The notes beneath the pieces are model-generated. The model saw nothing but the letters and a program-made list of their open reading frames with translations. It was not told where the DNA came from and did not search any database. Below are positions 19,089-29,481 of a stretch of 64,000 nt of DNA, piece after piece. The translations under genes and the position numbers were made by a program. How positions within the stretch are numbered: position 1 is the first letter of the stretch; the number at the start of each line of letters is the position of its first letter. This stretch comes from Synechococcus sp. PCC 7336 (GTDB lineage Bacteria; Cyanobacteriota; Cyanobacteriia; Thermostichales; PCC-7336): assembly GCF_000332275.1 (NCBI RefSeq), contig NZ_CM001776.1:4524008-4588007 (forward strand). The letters are read 5' to 3'.

Positions 19089-19164
19089 GTTTTTAGGGAA
19101 TAGATGTCACTCGATCTCAATTCCTCGCTCCTCAATTCCCTCACCCTCAATCCCCAGTCCTTGC

Positions 19165-20772
19165 ATGAGCCAAATTTCTACGATCGCCAACGAAATCGAA
19201 CGACGACGGACGTTTGCCATTATTTCTCACCCAGATGCGGGCAAGACCACGCTGACCGAAAAACTGTTGCTGTATGGCGGGGCCGTGAATCAAGCGGGAG
19301 CGGTGAAGGCTAAGCGGGCACAGCGGCATGCCACCTCCGATTGGATGAAGATGGAGCAGCAGCGGGGAATTTCGATTACCTCGACGGTGCTGCAATTTGC
19401 CTATCGGGACAAACAGCTCAACCTGTTAGATACCCCCGGTCACCAAGACTTTAGTGAAGACACCTACCGGACGCTATCAGCGGCTGATAATGCGGTCATG
19501 TTGCTGGACGGTGCGAAGGGATTGGAGGCCCAGACCCTCAAATTATTTGAGGTGTGCAAAATGCGTCAGTTGCCTATCTTCACCTTCATCAACAAAATGG
19601 ATCGCCCCACGATGGAGCCGTTCGAGTTGATTGACGAGATCGAATCGACGCTAAAATTGACCCCCTATCCGATGAATTGGCCGATTGGATCGGGCGATCG
19701 GTTTAGCGGGGTTTACGATCGCCAGCGCCAAGAAGTTCATCTATTCGAGCGATCGGAGCGCGGCCAAAAGGCAACAGCGATAGAAGTGGCGGGTTTGGAC
19801 GATCCCAAATTAGCCGAGCTGCTCGATCGGGACAGTTACGAGCAGGCGATCGAAGAGCTGGAAATTTTAGATGAAGTGGCGGCCGAATTGGATCGGGCGG
19901 CGGTTCGCGAGGGTCGCATGACGCCTGTATTTTTCGGCAGTGCCACGACCAGTTTTGGCCTGCAGTTATTTCTGGATGACTTCCTAGACCTCTCGCTGCA
20001 TCCGATGCCGCGCCAGAGCACGGCGGGCACCGTCGAACCCGAGACTGAAGAGTTTTCGGGCTTTGTGTTCAAGCTGCAGGCAAATATGGACCCGCGACAC
20101 CGCGATCGGATTGCCTTCATTCGCGTTTGTTCCGGTCGCTTCGATAAGGATATGACGGTTCGGCACGTCCGCACGGGTAAAGAGGTACGCCTGTCTCGCC
20201 CCCAGAAGTTATTTGCCCAGCAGCGGGAAACGGTGGAATCGGCTTTTCCCGGCGACATTGTGGGCTTGGTCAACCCCGGTACCTTCCAAATTGGCGATAC
20301 GGTGTGTACGGGCCAACCGCTGCAATACGGAGGTATTCCCAGCTTTTCACCCGAGCTATTTAACTGGTTGCGCAACCCCAATCCTTCCAAGTTCAAGCAG
20401 TTTAACAAGGGGATCGACCAACTCAAAGAGGAGGGGGCGGTGCAAGTGATGTATTCGCTGGACGAAGCCAAGCGAGATCCGATTTTGGCAGCCGTAGGCC
20501 AGCTTCAGTTTGAAGTGGTGCAATATCGCCTGCAGAGCGAATACAACGTCGAAAGCCGTCTGGAACCCCTGATTTACACAGTTGCCCGTTGGATTGAGGG
20601 GGGTTGGGATGTGGCCGGTGACTTCACGGGGCTCTACGGGGCAGAGCTCGTGCGGGATAGCTGGGATCGGCCGGTGCTACTGTGCAAGAACATTTGGAGC
20701 TTGGAGCAAATTCGAGAAAAGTTTCCCGATGTCGCGCTATTGGAGATTGCGCCGGTCTTGTCGGTGGGTTAG
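19165..20772 (+). CDS. prfC: Peptide chain release factor 3
   Basis: 535 residues with GTPase motifs G1 [10 protein letters not shown]3 [15 protein letters not shown], and G4 NKMDR, and the RF3 mark [14 protein letters not shown] in switch I. RF3 is a translational GTPase that removes RF1 or RF2 from the ribosome after peptide release. Length and domain order (G domain, two beta-barrel domains, C-terminal domain) are normal. It follows the kinase gene by 77 bases. Confidence 0.96.
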   Translation: MSQISTIANEIERRRTFAIISHPDAGKTTLTEKLLLYGGAVNQAGAVKAKRAQRHATSDWMKMEQQRGISITSTVLQFAYRDKQLNLLDTPGHQDFSEDTYRTLSAADNAVMLLDGAKGLEAQTLKLFEVCKMRQLPIFTFINKMDRPTMEPFELIDEIESTLKLTPYPMNWPIGSGDRFSGVYDRQRQEVHLFERSERGQKATAIEVAGLDDPKLAELLDRDSYEQAIEELEILDEVAAELDRAAVREGRMTPVFFGSATTSFGLQLFLDDFLDLSLHPMPRQSTAGTVEPETEEFSGFVFKLQANMDPRHRDRIAFIRVCSGRFDKDMTVRHVRTGKEVRLSRPQKLFAQQRETVESAFPGDIVGLVNPGTFQIGDTVCTGQPLQYGGIPSFSPELFNWLRNPNPSKFKQFNKGIDQLKEEGAVQVMYSLDEAKRDPILAAVGQLQFEVVQYRLQSEYNVESRLEPLIYTVARWIEGGWDVAGDFTGLYGAELVRDSWDRPVLLCKNIWSLEQIREKFPDVALLEIAPVLSVG

Positions 20773-21029
20773 AAATTGATGTCTGTTTTGTATCGCCAAT
20801 CATATTAGTTATGGCATTTTCCAGTTCGAGCCAACCAACAGCTCCTGCCGATCTTCTAGCAGCGATCGCCAACCTGTCTTTAGAAAACGAAGCCTCCTCT
20901 CAGGACAAAACTACGACAACATTCTCTAGCCGAACTCCAAAGATTGCCCGTGGCTTTTGTGGATACTGGAGCCTGGAATCTCAGATGAGCTAAGATACAC
21001 TTGTACAAGTAAGCGGTCAGGTTGTCGAG

Positions 21030-21284
21030 ATGGAAATAGTTACCTTTAGTGAAGCTAGAAATAAATTGAAAACGGTTTTAGATAGGGTAATCGATGATGC
21101 TGACTATACCATCATCGCCAGACGAGATGCTGATGATGCAGTAGTGATGTCACTCGAGTACTTCAATAGTTTGCTTGAAACGGTTCATTTATTACAGTCT
21201 CCGGCTAATGCTGCTCACTTAGAACGTTCAATTGCCCAATACAAACGGGGACAGGTAACCGAGAAAGACTTATTAGATGAGTAA
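21030..21284 (+). CDS. yefM: YefM-type antitoxin
   Basis: 84 residues of the Phd/YefM family: an N-terminal DNA-binding/dimerisation part (VTFSEARNKLKTVLDRV ... IIARRDADDAVVMSLEYFNSL) and a charged C-terminal tail that binds the toxin. The gene ends 8 bases inside the following toxin gene. It should repress its own operon and neutralise YoeB. Confidence 0.92.
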   Translation: MEIVTFSEARNKLKTVLDRVIDDADYTIIARRDADDAVVMSLEYFNSLLETVHLLQSPANAAHLERSIAQYKRGQVTEKDLLDE

Positions 21285-21540
21285 TCGGAAACTAGCCTGG
21301 ACTGATGAAGCTTGGAACGACTATATCTATTGGCAAAGTCAGGACAAAAAGACTCTTAAAAGAATTAATAAACTTATCAAAGCAACTAAAAGTCTTCCCT
21401 TTGAAGGGATTGGCAAGCCTGAACCTTTGAAAGAAAACCTGTCGGGTTTTTGGTCGCGTCGTATTGATGATACCAATCGTCTTGTCTATGCCTTAGATGA
21501 CAATTATCTAACAATTATTTCTTGTCGATATCATTACTAG
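21277..21540 (+). CDS. yoeB: YoeB-type mRNA interferase toxin
   Basis: 87 residues of the Txe/YoeB family: LAWTDEAWNDYIYWQSQDKKTLKRIN, the conserved KPEPLKENLSGFWSRRI segment with catalytic Glu and Arg, and the C-terminal SCRYHY with the catalytic His-Tyr. YoeB cuts mRNA in the ribosomal A site. It is complete and looks functional. It overlaps the yefM end. Confidence 0.94.
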   Translation: MSNRKLAWTDEAWNDYIYWQSQDKKTLKRINKLIKATKSLPFEGIGKPEPLKENLSGFWSRRIDDTNRLVYALDDNYLTIISCRYHY

Positions 21541-21594
21541 GAGACGTGTATATCTTCGCATTTGCTCGACTAAGTAATACTTTAGAAATTGCTG

Positions 21595-22302
21595 CTAAAA
21601 CTCCAGTCCCAACCCCAGCTCTTCGTACTTCGCCTTAACAGCCTGAATATCCTGCCACATCAACCATTTGGGACTGCCCGGTTTGCGAGATTGATTGCGC
21701 AGCAGATAAGCGGGGTGAAAAATCGGCATGGCCAGACGGCCTTCCCACTCAAACCACTGGCCGCGAATTTTCGTAATCCCCCGTTTTTCCTTCAGAATTG
21801 CACGCACGGCGGTTGCTCCCGTCAGCAAGATAATTTTGGGATCGATGATGCGAATTTGTTCCATTAAGTAAGGCTTGCAGGCTTCCATTTCAGCGGGGGT
21901 GGGGGCGCGATTGCCGGGGGGACGACATTTCACCACATTACAGATGTAGACATCTTCGGCAGGATCGAATGCGACAGACTGCAAAATTTTGTCTAATAAC
22001 TGCCCCGATTTCCCCACAAAAGGCTTGCCCTGTTCGTCTTCGTTTTGGCCCGGACCCTCTCCAACAATCATCACAGCAGCGCTGGGGTTGCCCCGCTGTA
22101 CGACAATATTGGTGCGACCGGTATGCAACTCGCACCGCTGGCACTGAGCGCAATGGGTGGCGAGCAGTTCCAAGCTGCTGTAGGTGCCGGGGGGGATCGG
22201 GATGCTGGCATCGTAGGGAATGCGATCGCGATCGACCTCGGGGGTCGGAGGTTGGGGATCGGACTCTAAATTGAATAGAGAGGGTTGCAGGTCTTCAGAC
22301 AT
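21595..22302 (-). CDS. udg: Uracil-DNA glycosylase, family 4 (Fe-S type)
   Basis: 235 residues. Motif GEGPGQNEDEQGKPFVG is the catalytic pocket of family 4 glycosylases. The four cysteines for the [4Fe-4S] cluster are visible in CAQCQRCELH and later in NVVKCRPPGNR and MEACKPY. The C-terminal motif FHPAYLLRN binds DNA. It removes uracil from DNA to start base-excision repair. The N-terminal 40 residues are a proline-rich lead. Single gene. Confidence 0.92.
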   Translation of the reverse strand: MSEDLQPSLFNLESDPQPPTPEVDRDRIPYDASIPIPPGTYSSLELLATHCAQCQRCELHTGRTNIVVQRGNPSAAVMIVGEGPGQNEDEQGKPFVGKSGQLLDKILQSVAFDPAEDVYICNVVKCRPPGNRAPTPAEMEACKPYLMEQIRIIDPKIILLTGATAVRAILKEKRGITKIRGQWFEWEGRLAMPIFHPAYLLRNQSRKPGSPKWLMWQDIQAVKAKYEELGLGLEF

Positions 22303-22385
22303 GATGGGGCGGCCAGGGGGGCAGGCAGATTGTAACCATTATTGCGTTTGAACTGGACGCCAAGCATCTCCTCCCATCCCTATCT

Positions 22386-22907
22386 TCATCGATCTCGAGC
22401 TCTTAGTTGCGTTCCCAGCATCGATTTGGGCGTTAGCAATTCCAGCAATACCCCTGCACCGAGTCGAATGCGCCCCCCCGGAAACTCGACACAAGCCAGA
22501 CCTGCTTTTTTGAGCTGAATACTGCCACTGGCCTGCCCCCAAACAGCAAGTTCAATCCAGTTGGACAAATTGGGCTGGTGTCCCACCACTCCGATCGCTG
22601 TTGTCTCGGCATGCGATCGCCCCCAAGCCGCCAAGTCCGAAAACTCTCCCCCTGGAGCCAGCGCCTCGAACCGTTCCACATCGGCAGCTAACTGTGCTTC
22701 TACCAAGATCTGCGCTGTCTGTTTGGCCCGCAGCAACGGACTGGAGAGCAGGGCATCCCACCGATCTCCTCGGTCGTAGAGCCAGCGGGCGATTTGGGCA
22801 GTGCGATCGCGTCCCTTCGGCGTCAACTCGCGCTCGAATTCTTTGCGGTCTGGAGAGCGATCGACGGCAATCCCGTGACGGAAAAAATTAACTTTCAATG
22901 GCTCCAT
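22386..22907 (-). CDS. sixA: SixA-like phosphohistidine phosphatase
   Basis: About 173 residues of the histidine-phosphatase superfamily. The RHG motif VNFFRHGIAVDR carries the catalytic histidine and LTPKGRDRTAQIARWL follows. The second catalytic His is in VGHQPNLSNWIEL. SixA removes phosphate from phosphohistidine in phosphorelay proteins. I prefer ATG 22907 (MEPLKVNFFRHG), since an upstream ATG at 22949 adds 14 residues before the first strand. Confidence 0.85.
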   Translation of the reverse strand: MEPLKVNFFRHGIAVDRSPDRKEFERELTPKGRDRTAQIARWLYDRGDRWDALLSSPLLRAKQTAQILVEAQLAADVERFEALAPGGEFSDLAAWGRSHAETTAIGVVGHQPNLSNWIELAVWGQASGSIQLKKAGLACVEFPGGRIRLGAGVLLELLTPKSMLGTQLRARDR

Positions 22908-23010
22908 GGTCCGACTCCCACTGGGTATCATTACCCTACCCCCGCGCAAAGTTTCTTAAGATAGAGGAGAACTGCTGCGACCGAACCCTCCACCCCCATC
23001 CCATTCCACT

Positions 23011-23733
23011 GTGCTCGTCTCTGTCCTGCAACCCTCTCCCCTGCAATTAGCGGAAACCAGTTTGGCCCTCAGCCAAACCCAACTGACTGTCAGCGGACGC
23101 GATCGCATTCCGTCGGGGGCGATCGTTGCCATTAGCAATCACCGCAGCTTTATGGACCCCCTTGTGGTGATGGCTGCCCTGCAGCAGGACGTTCACTTTG
23201 CCTGTCATTACTTCATGACCCAAGTGCCCGGACTGCGGCAGGCGATCGATCGCATGGGCTGCATTCCCCTAGAGCAAGGGCGCAGCTGCCAAACTCGATT
23301 TTTCCGTCAAGCGGCTCGCCACCTCCATAGCGGCAGTGCCGTGGGGCTGTTCCCCGAAGGGGGCGAACATATGACCCGCCGCAGTCAGCCCCATCAAATG
23401 GCTCCGTTTCAGCGGGGGTTTGCCCATCTCGCCCTGCGATCGCGAGCTACCCCCCTGGCCATTCTGCCCCTGGCCATCCGCGTCCGCCGCGAAATCTCCG
23501 CCCCCGACTTACCCATGTTCCTGTTTCGCTGGTTCGACCCTGAAGAACCCATCTTTCAAACCCGCCAGGGTCACCCAGTCGTGCTATACCGAGAAGTCGA
23601 TGTAGCCATTGCTCCTCCCATCTGGATCGATGCTGCCGATCGCCAGCAGGCTCGCGGTCCTCAGGCCAACGACGCGATCGATTGCCTCGTCGGCCGCGCT
23701 CAAACCTCTATCCAACAACTTCTCGACCCATAA
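23011..23733 (+). CDS. PlsC-type acyltransferase
   Basis: 240 residues. The acyltransferase motif NHRSFMDPL (HxxxxD type) and the glycerophosphate-binding-type motif FPEGGEHM are present. Enzymes of this fold move acyl groups onto lysophospholipids, or onto other alcohols. The start is GTG 23011. It ends five bases before the start of an alpha/beta hydrolase, so the two are probably co-translated. The same two activities, in reverse order, form the fused plant phytyl-ester synthases, which suggests an acceptor other than glycerol. Confidence 0.85.
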   Translation: MLVSVLQPSPLQLAETSLALSQTQLTVSGRDRIPSGAIVAISNHRSFMDPLVVMAALQQDVHFACHYFMTQVPGLRQAIDRMGCIPLEQGRSCQTRFFRQAARHLHSGSAVGLFPEGGEHMTRRSQPHQMAPFQRGFAHLALRSRATPLAILPLAIRVRREISAPDLPMFLFRWFDPEEPIFQTRQGHPVVLYREVDVAIAPPIWIDAADRQQARGPQANDAIDCLVGRAQTSIQQLLDP

Positions 23734-23738
23734 CCTGC

Positions 23739-24518
23739 ATGATTCAATCCCCTACTGCCCTACCCGATCGCCGCCGCGATCGCCCTCCACTGGTGTACTT
23801 ACCCGGCATGGACGGCACTGGGGATCTGTTTTATCGGCAAGCTCGACAGTTGGCCTCCCAGTTTGAGATTCGCAATTTCAGTTTTAATGCCTCCCCCGTT
23901 CGCAGTTGGTTCCATCTCGCCGAATCAGTGCGCGATCGCCATCTCGCCGACGGTCCCGCGATTCTCTGCGGCGAATCGTTTGGGGGCTGTCTGGCGTTAC
24001 AAGTGGCGGCTCAATACCCCGATCGCGTGGCTGGTTTGATTGCGATCAATTCGGCCTCTGCCTTTCGTCACAACGCCCTGATGTGGACTGCTTGCCACCT
24101 GCTGCGAACGGTCCCCGAAACGATCTTGAACGCCCTGATGGAAAAGGGACTCCACTGGTTGGCTGAAATTCCTCGCTTGCAACAGGAAGACCGCCAGCGC
24201 TTTTTACAGGCCATGCGATCGGTTAATAAGAAAGCAGTGCTGGAACGATTGCACCTCTTGCAACAGTTCGATGCGCAGACATTGCCGCTAGAGCAGTTTG
24301 AGTGTCCCACCCTGCTGCTGGCCAGTCAGCGCGATCGCATTTTGCCCTCAGTCAAAGAGGCTCGCAAACTCGCCCGACGCCTGCCCAACGCCACGCTGGA
24401 AGTGCTGCCAAAGAGCGGCCACGCCTGTTTGTTAGAGCGGGAGCTCGACTTGGCGGCGATCGCCCACACCTCGAACTGGATTGCTCCCGCGCTCGCCAAC
24501 TGTGCCAATTTTGGCTAA
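23739..24518 (+). CDS. Alpha/beta hydrolase
   Basis: 259 residues from ATG 23739. The oxyanion region is LPGMDGTGDLFYR, the nucleophile elbow GESFGGCLAL, the acid strand LLLASQRDRILPS and the histidine in PKSGHACLLERE. The LPGMDGTG start is shared with the plant phytyl-ester synthase hydrolase half. It follows the acyltransferase gene by five bases. Together they could transfer acyl groups, for example to phytol, but the substrate is inferred from architecture only. Confidence 0.85.
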   Translation: MIQSPTALPDRRRDRPPLVYLPGMDGTGDLFYRQARQLASQFEIRNFSFNASPVRSWFHLAESVRDRHLADGPAILCGESFGGCLALQVAAQYPDRVAGLIAINSASAFRHNALMWTACHLLRTVPETILNALMEKGLHWLAEIPRLQQEDRQRFLQAMRSVNKKAVLERLHLLQQFDAQTLPLEQFECPTLLLASQRDRILPSVKEARKLARRLPNATLEVLPKSGHACLLERELDLAAIAHTSNWIAPALANCANFG

Positions 24519-24548
24519 GTTCGGGCTCAGGTGAACCCCCTGTGATGA

Positions 24549-25130
24549 ATGCCCTCCGGTCGCACCCACGATCGCATTACCCTCTGGAGCCTGCCTGCCG
24601 TCACCCTGGTGGCAGGATTGCTTTCTGGCAGCGCGGCGATCGCCTTAGCCGTGGGGGCAGCCTTTCTCTTCTCCGGCTTGATGTTCAGTGGCGATCTGGA
24701 TACGCGATCGCATCAATACCAGCGTTGGCTGTGGCTCCGCTGGATTTGGCTGCCCTACCGCCGCCTGTGCAAACACCGCTCGGTTTGGTCCCACGGCCCC
24801 ATTCTCGGTACCGGGATTCGGATTGTTTACCTAGCCCTCTGGCTCGCTCTGCCCGTCCTCGGCATTCTGTATTTAGGACATCGCTTGCACGGGTGGCCCT
24901 GGCAACCCCTAAATTGGCTGCAGCAGGGCTGGGCTTGGGCACAATCTCCTGCAGGAGACTCGGGATATCCTAACAGCTGTGTGCTCGCGGGGGTAGCGAT
25001 CGGCCTCGAAATTGGGGCCATGAGTCATTCCCTCAGCGATTGGACGGGCTCTAGCTGGAAGCGCTGGCGATCGCCCGTGCGACACACTCCAGACTGGTCG
25101 TCCGCGAAGTCTCGAGACCGACGGAGGTGA
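24549..25130 (+). CDS. DUF2227 putative metal-binding membrane protein
   Basis: 193 residues opening with MPSGRTHDRITLWSLP, the DUF2227 signature with a conserved histidine, followed by hydrophobic helices and the SGDLDTRSHQYQRWLWLRWIW and KHRSVWSHGPI motifs. The scattered His/Asp residues resemble the metal-dependent hydrolase-like membrane family. Function is unknown. It may share the transcript of the acyltransferase pair. Confidence 0.8.
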   Translation: MPSGRTHDRITLWSLPAVTLVAGLLSGSAAIALAVGAAFLFSGLMFSGDLDTRSHQYQRWLWLRWIWLPYRRLCKHRSVWSHGPILGTGIRIVYLALWLALPVLGILYLGHRLHGWPWQPLNWLQQGWAWAQSPAGDSGYPNSCVLAGVAIGLEIGAMSHSLSDWTGSSWKRWRSPVRHTPDWSSAKSRDRRR

Positions 25131-25372
25131 GAGTCTGCCTCCATTTGTCATCAATCGCAAGAAAATGAAATTATTTCAGGTATTGATAACTACAGAATCG
25201 AGAAAACCTGTTAGACTAAGAGCTCAATAAATTCTTGCTGAGTTCGATCGCGGTATTTAGACAGTGTTTTCTCAGACACTGGTTTGTTCTCTAAGATACT
25301 GGTTCTGAATGGAACACTGACTGAGGCGATCGACCCCCTCGCTAACATTTGCATCAACGCTGGAGACTACTC

Positions 25373-27166
25373 GTGGCAACAGGTGGATACGCGCTGGTCG
25401 ATAGTCTGCGCCGCCAGGGAGTAAAGCATATTTTCGGCTACCCCGGTGGGGCTATTCTGCCCATCTACGACGAACTCTATAAGGCTGAAGCCGAGGGAGA
25501 TATCCAACATTTCCTCGTCCGCCACGAGCAAGGGGCCAGTCACGCTGCCGACGGCTACGCCCGCGCTACTGGCAAAGTGGGAGTGTGTTTTGCAACCTCC
25601 GGTCCCGGAGCCACCAACCTCGTCACCGGGCTCGCTACGGCCTACATGGACTCGATCCCGATGGTGGCCATTACCGGCCAAGTGCCTCGCCACGCCATCG
25701 GCACCGACGCTTTCCAAGAGACCGATACCTTTGGCATTACCCTGCCTGCGGTCAAGCATTCCTATGTCATCCGCGATCTAAACGACATCAGCCGCATCGT
25801 TGCCGAAGCGTTCCACATCGCCCAAACCGGACGACCCGGTCCCGTTCTGATCGACGTGCCTAAAGATGTCGGTCTGGAAGAATTTGACTACACCCCTGTC
25901 AGTGGCATCCGCCTGCCGGGTTACAAGCCCAATGTCCGAGGCAATCCTCGCCAGATCCACGCTGCCGCCAAAGCTCTATTGGCCGCTCAGCAGCCGTTAC
26001 TCTACGCCGGTGGCGGTGCCATCACCTCGGGCGCTCACCAGGAATTGCACCAACTGGCAGAACTGCTCCAAATTCCCGTCACCACCACCCTGATGGGCAA
26101 AGGGGCCTTCGATGAGAACCATCCTCTGTCGGTGGGTATGTTGGGCATGCACGGCACTGCCTACGCCAACTACACGGTCGCCGAATGCGATCTCCTGGTG
26201 GCCGTAGGAGCGCGGTTTGACGATCGCGTCACTGGCAAGTTGGAGGAATTTGCCTCCCGCGCCAAGGTGATTCACATCGACATCGATCCCGCTGAAGTGG
26301 GCAAAAATCGCGGCCCGGAGATTCCCATTGTCGGAGATGTGCGGACGGTCTTAATTGACCTGCTGGCTCAACTCAATAAGATGACTGTGCCCCAGCAGAA
26401 AACTCGTGCTTGGCTCGATCGAATCGATCGCTGGAAAGCCGACTATCCTCTGGTGGTTCCCACCTACGAAGGAATGCTTTCCCCCCAACAAGTCATCGAC
26501 GCCTTCCGCCGCCATGCCCCCACTGCTTACTACACCACCGATGTGGGCCAACACCAAATGTGGGCCGCTCAATTTTTGCGCAACGGGCCGCGTCAGTGGA
26601 TCTCGAGTGCGGGATTGGGCACGATGGGCTACGGCTACCCTGCAGCGCTGGGGGTGAAGGTGGCACTGCCGGAGGAAGAGGTAATTTGCATCAGTGGCGA
26701 TGCCAGCTTCCAGATGAACCTACAGGAGTTGGGGACAGCAGCTCAATACGGCATTGGCGCCAAGGTTGCCATTATCAACAACCAGTGGCAGGGGATGGTG
26801 CGCCAGTGGCAGGAGAGTTTCTACGGCCAGCGCTATTCCCACTCCAACATGGCCGCTGGAATGCCCGATTTTGTCAAGCTGGCCGAGGCCTTTGGGGTGA
26901 AGGGCATTATGGCCGACCATCCCGACCAGTTGGAAGATGCGATGCAGGAGTTTGTGCGGGCAGAAGGCCCGGTTTTGGCAGATTTTCGCGTACATCGCGA
27001 GGAAAATTGCTATCCGATGGTGGCTCCGGGTCGGTCCAATGCCAACATGCTGGGCATTCCCGATCGCAAGCTAGAACGGGCAGCAGAGCTGATCTACTGC
27101 CCCAGTTGCAATGCCAAGAACCCCGCCAGCCACAACTTTTGTGTCGATTGCGGGACCAAGCTGTAG
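25373..27166 (+). CDS. ilvB: Acetolactate synthase large subunit
   Basis: About 597 residues in three domains. It has the N-terminal TPP-activating glutamate in [22 protein letters not shown], a central FAD-binding domain, and the C-terminal TPP-binding motif [19 protein letters not shown]. It joins two pyruvates (or pyruvate and 2-oxobutyrate) in branched-chain amino acid synthesis. GTG 25373 follows GGAGA, so I prefer it to TTG 25349. An unusual point is the C-terminal zinc-ribbon-like tail ([19 protein letters not shown]). The regulatory subunit gene ilvN is not in the window. Confidence 0.95.
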   Translation: MATGGYALVDSLRRQGVKHIFGYPGGAILPIYDELYKAEAEGDIQHFLVRHEQGASHAADGYARATGKVGVCFATSGPGATNLVTGLATAYMDSIPMVAITGQVPRHAIGTDAFQETDTFGITLPAVKHSYVIRDLNDISRIVAEAFHIAQTGRPGPVLIDVPKDVGLEEFDYTPVSGIRLPGYKPNVRGNPRQIHAAAKALLAAQQPLLYAGGGAITSGAHQELHQLAELLQIPVTTTLMGKGAFDENHPLSVGMLGMHGTAYANYTVAECDLLVAVGARFDDRVTGKLEEFASRAKVIHIDIDPAEVGKNRGPEIPIVGDVRTVLIDLLAQLNKMTVPQQKTRAWLDRIDRWKADYPLVVPTYEGMLSPQQVIDAFRRHAPTAYYTTDVGQHQMWAAQFLRNGPRQWISSAGLGTMGYGYPAALGVKVALPEEEVICISGDASFQMNLQELGTAAQYGIGAKVAIINNQWQGMVRQWQESFYGQRYSHSNMAAGMPDFVKLAEAFGVKGIMADHPDQLEDAMQEFVRAEGPVLADFRVHREENCYPMVAPGRSNANMLGIPDRKLERAAELIYCPSCNAKNPASHNFCVDCGTKL

Positions 27167-27189
27167 CGATTTCCAGCAGGCGCGATCGC

Positions 27190-27501
27190 TTAGCTGACAG
27201 CCTGCTGCAATAGTGAATCCAGTTGTTTCTGGGCATTCAGGCTGTGCAGGTCGTCGCAGCCGCCAATGTGTCGATTGTTGATGAAGATTTGGGGGACGGT
27301 GCGGCGTCCGTTGGCGCGCTCGGCCATCTTCGTGCGGGCGGCTTCGTCGCCATCAATTTTGTATTCGGTGTAGTCAACCCCTTTGAGCCACAGCAGCAGC
27401 TTGGCTCGGATGCAGTAGGGACAGGTTTGCCACGTGTAGATTTCGACGTTGGCGTGGATATTGTCGGGTTTCTGACCCATGAGGCGTTGGATGAGATTCA
27501 T
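27190..27501 (-). CDS. grxC: Glutaredoxin
   Basis: 103 residues with the dithiol active site CPYC in YTWQTCPYCIRAKLLL, the cis-proline TVPQIF, and the GGCDDL glutathione-binding turn. It reduces disulfides and mixed glutathione disulfides in the cytoplasm. Convergent with ilvB and unrelated to it. Confidence 0.94.
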   Translation of the reverse strand: MNLIQRLMGQKPDNIHANVEIYTWQTCPYCIRAKLLLWLKGVDYTEYKIDGDEAARTKMAERANGRRTVPQIFINNRHIGGCDDLHSLNAQKQLDSLLQQAVS

Positions 27502-27574
27502 GCTGCGGTTTTCCTATCTACTCTGAACGATGCTGTTTTAACCTGAAATTGCAGCATTCGCCCATCGATTAGAT

Positions 27575-29299
27575 TCAGCTCATTTTTTGCTTCAGAAACG
27601 AAATCAGCTGACTGGCCAATCCTCTCGTCAGGCGGCGGCTGGCAATATTGGCGGGAATCTCCACCCCCTGAGCGTCGTAAAACTCCCGTAAAGCTTCAGC
27701 CGATTCAATGTGTTGGAGCTGTTCCATCACCTGCCGATACAACTCTGGTTCGTCGGGTTCGATGCGACGCAGGAGGCTGCGAATATAGCTTTGTTGCATT
27801 TCGGTAGCAGGACGATCGCGCCAATCTGCAGCTCGGTCTAGCAATATTGTCGCAAATCGCAAATGGCGATCGATCCAGGCATCGGCAATTTCAACCAGAT
27901 GTTGCAAGGCGGGGGCTGCTGCCAGTTCTTTCAGCTTGTATTTGCTGACGTGAACTAGACTCGCTCCCGTATCGGCAGTGTAATGAATTTGCAGCAGGTC
28001 GCCACCATATTTGGGTTCCTGCTCGGGAATTTTGAGAAACCAACTGCCTTTCGCCAGAGGCGTCCACTCGAACCGACCGGGCAATGTGGCCTCCGCCGAC
28101 AGGAGCAAATCTACAATCTCCACATCCATCCGATGCAGCAAATTTGCTTCTCGCTGCAAGCGCTCGATCTCCGCTCGCTCTTTTTCTTTCACCCGCTGAC
28201 AGACGCCCACCTGCGATAAATCGGTTCGGGCTGCCAAGCCAAATAGTTTGTGAACCGTTTGGATGTTGTGCCGCCTCGTGTTGTCCGCAATATCGATAAT
28301 CAGACAGTCAGTTTTGCCGTCAGCTTTGCGAGTCCCGCGCCCCAGTGTTTGGGTAAACAGCAGGGAAGACTGGGTGGGACGGGCCATAATTAAACACTGC
28401 AGATGTGGATAATCCCACCCTTCTGTCAGGACGAGACAATTGGTCAGAATTGGCAATTGCCCCGCTTGAAACTGCGCGATCGCCGCCTGTCGATCGCCCC
28501 TCGACTGCCGCCCGCTCACCGTTGCCGCCGCAATCCCAAATTGCCGAAAGGTTTCTGCCACCTGCAGCGCATGTTGCACCGAGACGCAATACACCACCGC
28601 CTGCCGCCCCTCTCCATAGCGCATCCACCCTTCCACGATCGACTGGTTGCGAGCGCTAGTGTTAACCGCTTTCTCCAACTCCCCCACCACAAAATCCCCC
28701 TGTCGCGATCGCACTCCATCTAAGTCCAGCTCCGTCTGCAAGCGCACGGCCCGCAAATCGCAGAGATAGTCGGGAATCAAGTCGGGCAGCGATCGCGTAA
28801 AACACAATTCCTCAAACACTTCCCCCAATCCCACCCGTTTATCCCGCTCGGGCGTGGCGGTCACCCCCAGGCATTTCGCGCCCGCAGAGGTGAGGCGATC
28901 GATCGTCAGTTGCCAACTGCGGGCAGGGGCATGATGGGCTTCGTCCACCACTACTAAGCCGATCGCAGCGGGATCGATGCGATCGAGTCGGCGATACAGC
29001 GATGGAATACTGGCCACCACCACTTGCTTATCCAACTCCTCCCGCTGCCGCTGCACGATGCCAATCTCGACTTGAGGCCACACCTGCTGAATTTTGGCAA
29101 CAGCCTGTTGCAATAATTCTTGACGGTGAACCAGGACAAACCCCTGCCTGCTCTGACCCCGCAAGCGCTGCTTTAGCAGATGGGCGAAGACAATCGTCTT
29201 ACCGGACCCCGTCGCCATTTGAACGAGGGTGCGATCGCAGTGCTCCCAACTGGACTCGATCGCGGCGATCGCTAACGTTTGGTAAGGTCTGAGCTGCAT
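27575..29299 (-). CDS. DEAD/DEAH-box helicase (type III restriction res-like)
   Basis: About 574 residues. Motif I MATGSGKTIVFAHLL, motif II DEAH in VVVDEAHHAP, motif III VTATPERD, motif V LTEGWDYPHL, and motif VI TQTLGRGTRK are all present. This is the SF2 fold of the SSL2/ResIII group. The C-terminal third, with a domain around GRFEWTPLAKGSWFLKIPEQEPKYGG, is unassigned. ATG 29299 is preferred to the upstream TTG. No methylase or restriction partner is adjacent, so a repair or transcription-linked role is likely. Confidence 0.88.
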   Translation of the reverse strand: MQLRPYQTLAIAAIESSWEHCDRTLVQMATGSGKTIVFAHLLKQRLRGQSRQGFVLVHRQELLQQAVAKIQQVWPQVEIGIVQRQREELDKQVVVASIPSLYRRLDRIDPAAIGLVVVDEAHHAPARSWQLTIDRLTSAGAKCLGVTATPERDKRVGLGEVFEELCFTRSLPDLIPDYLCDLRAVRLQTELDLDGVRSRQGDFVVGELEKAVNTSARNQSIVEGWMRYGEGRQAVVYCVSVQHALQVAETFRQFGIAAATVSGRQSRGDRQAAIAQFQAGQLPILTNCLVLTEGWDYPHLQCLIMARPTQSSLLFTQTLGRGTRKADGKTDCLIIDIADNTRRHNIQTVHKLFGLAARTDLSQVGVCQRVKEKERAEIERLQREANLLHRMDVEIVDLLLSAEATLPGRFEWTPLAKGSWFLKIPEQEPKYGGDLLQIHYTADTGASLVHVSKYKLKELAAAPALQHLVEIADAWIDRHLRFATILLDRAADWRDRPATEMQQSYIRSLLRRIEPDEPELYRQVMEQLQHIESAEALREFYDAQGVEIPANIASRRLTRGLASQLISFLKQKMS

Positions 29300-29481
29300 T
29301 CCATCAGAAAAAATCCCCCCCAAAATGTAACTCGACTGGGTTTCGGTCCGCTATCAGACATCGCTGGCGCACGGGCAGCTCCGATCTGTTGAAAGTTAGG
29401 CAGTAAAGTAGGGCATTACCCTGTCAGTTGCTCAATTTCAATCGTTTGCAATCCGCTGTATTTGCCAAGAGGATTTCGATC

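Noticed and set aside
20811-20993. 60-codon plus-strand frame after prfC
   Set aside because: Low-complexity Ser/Thr content and no recognisable family; not enough to support a gene.
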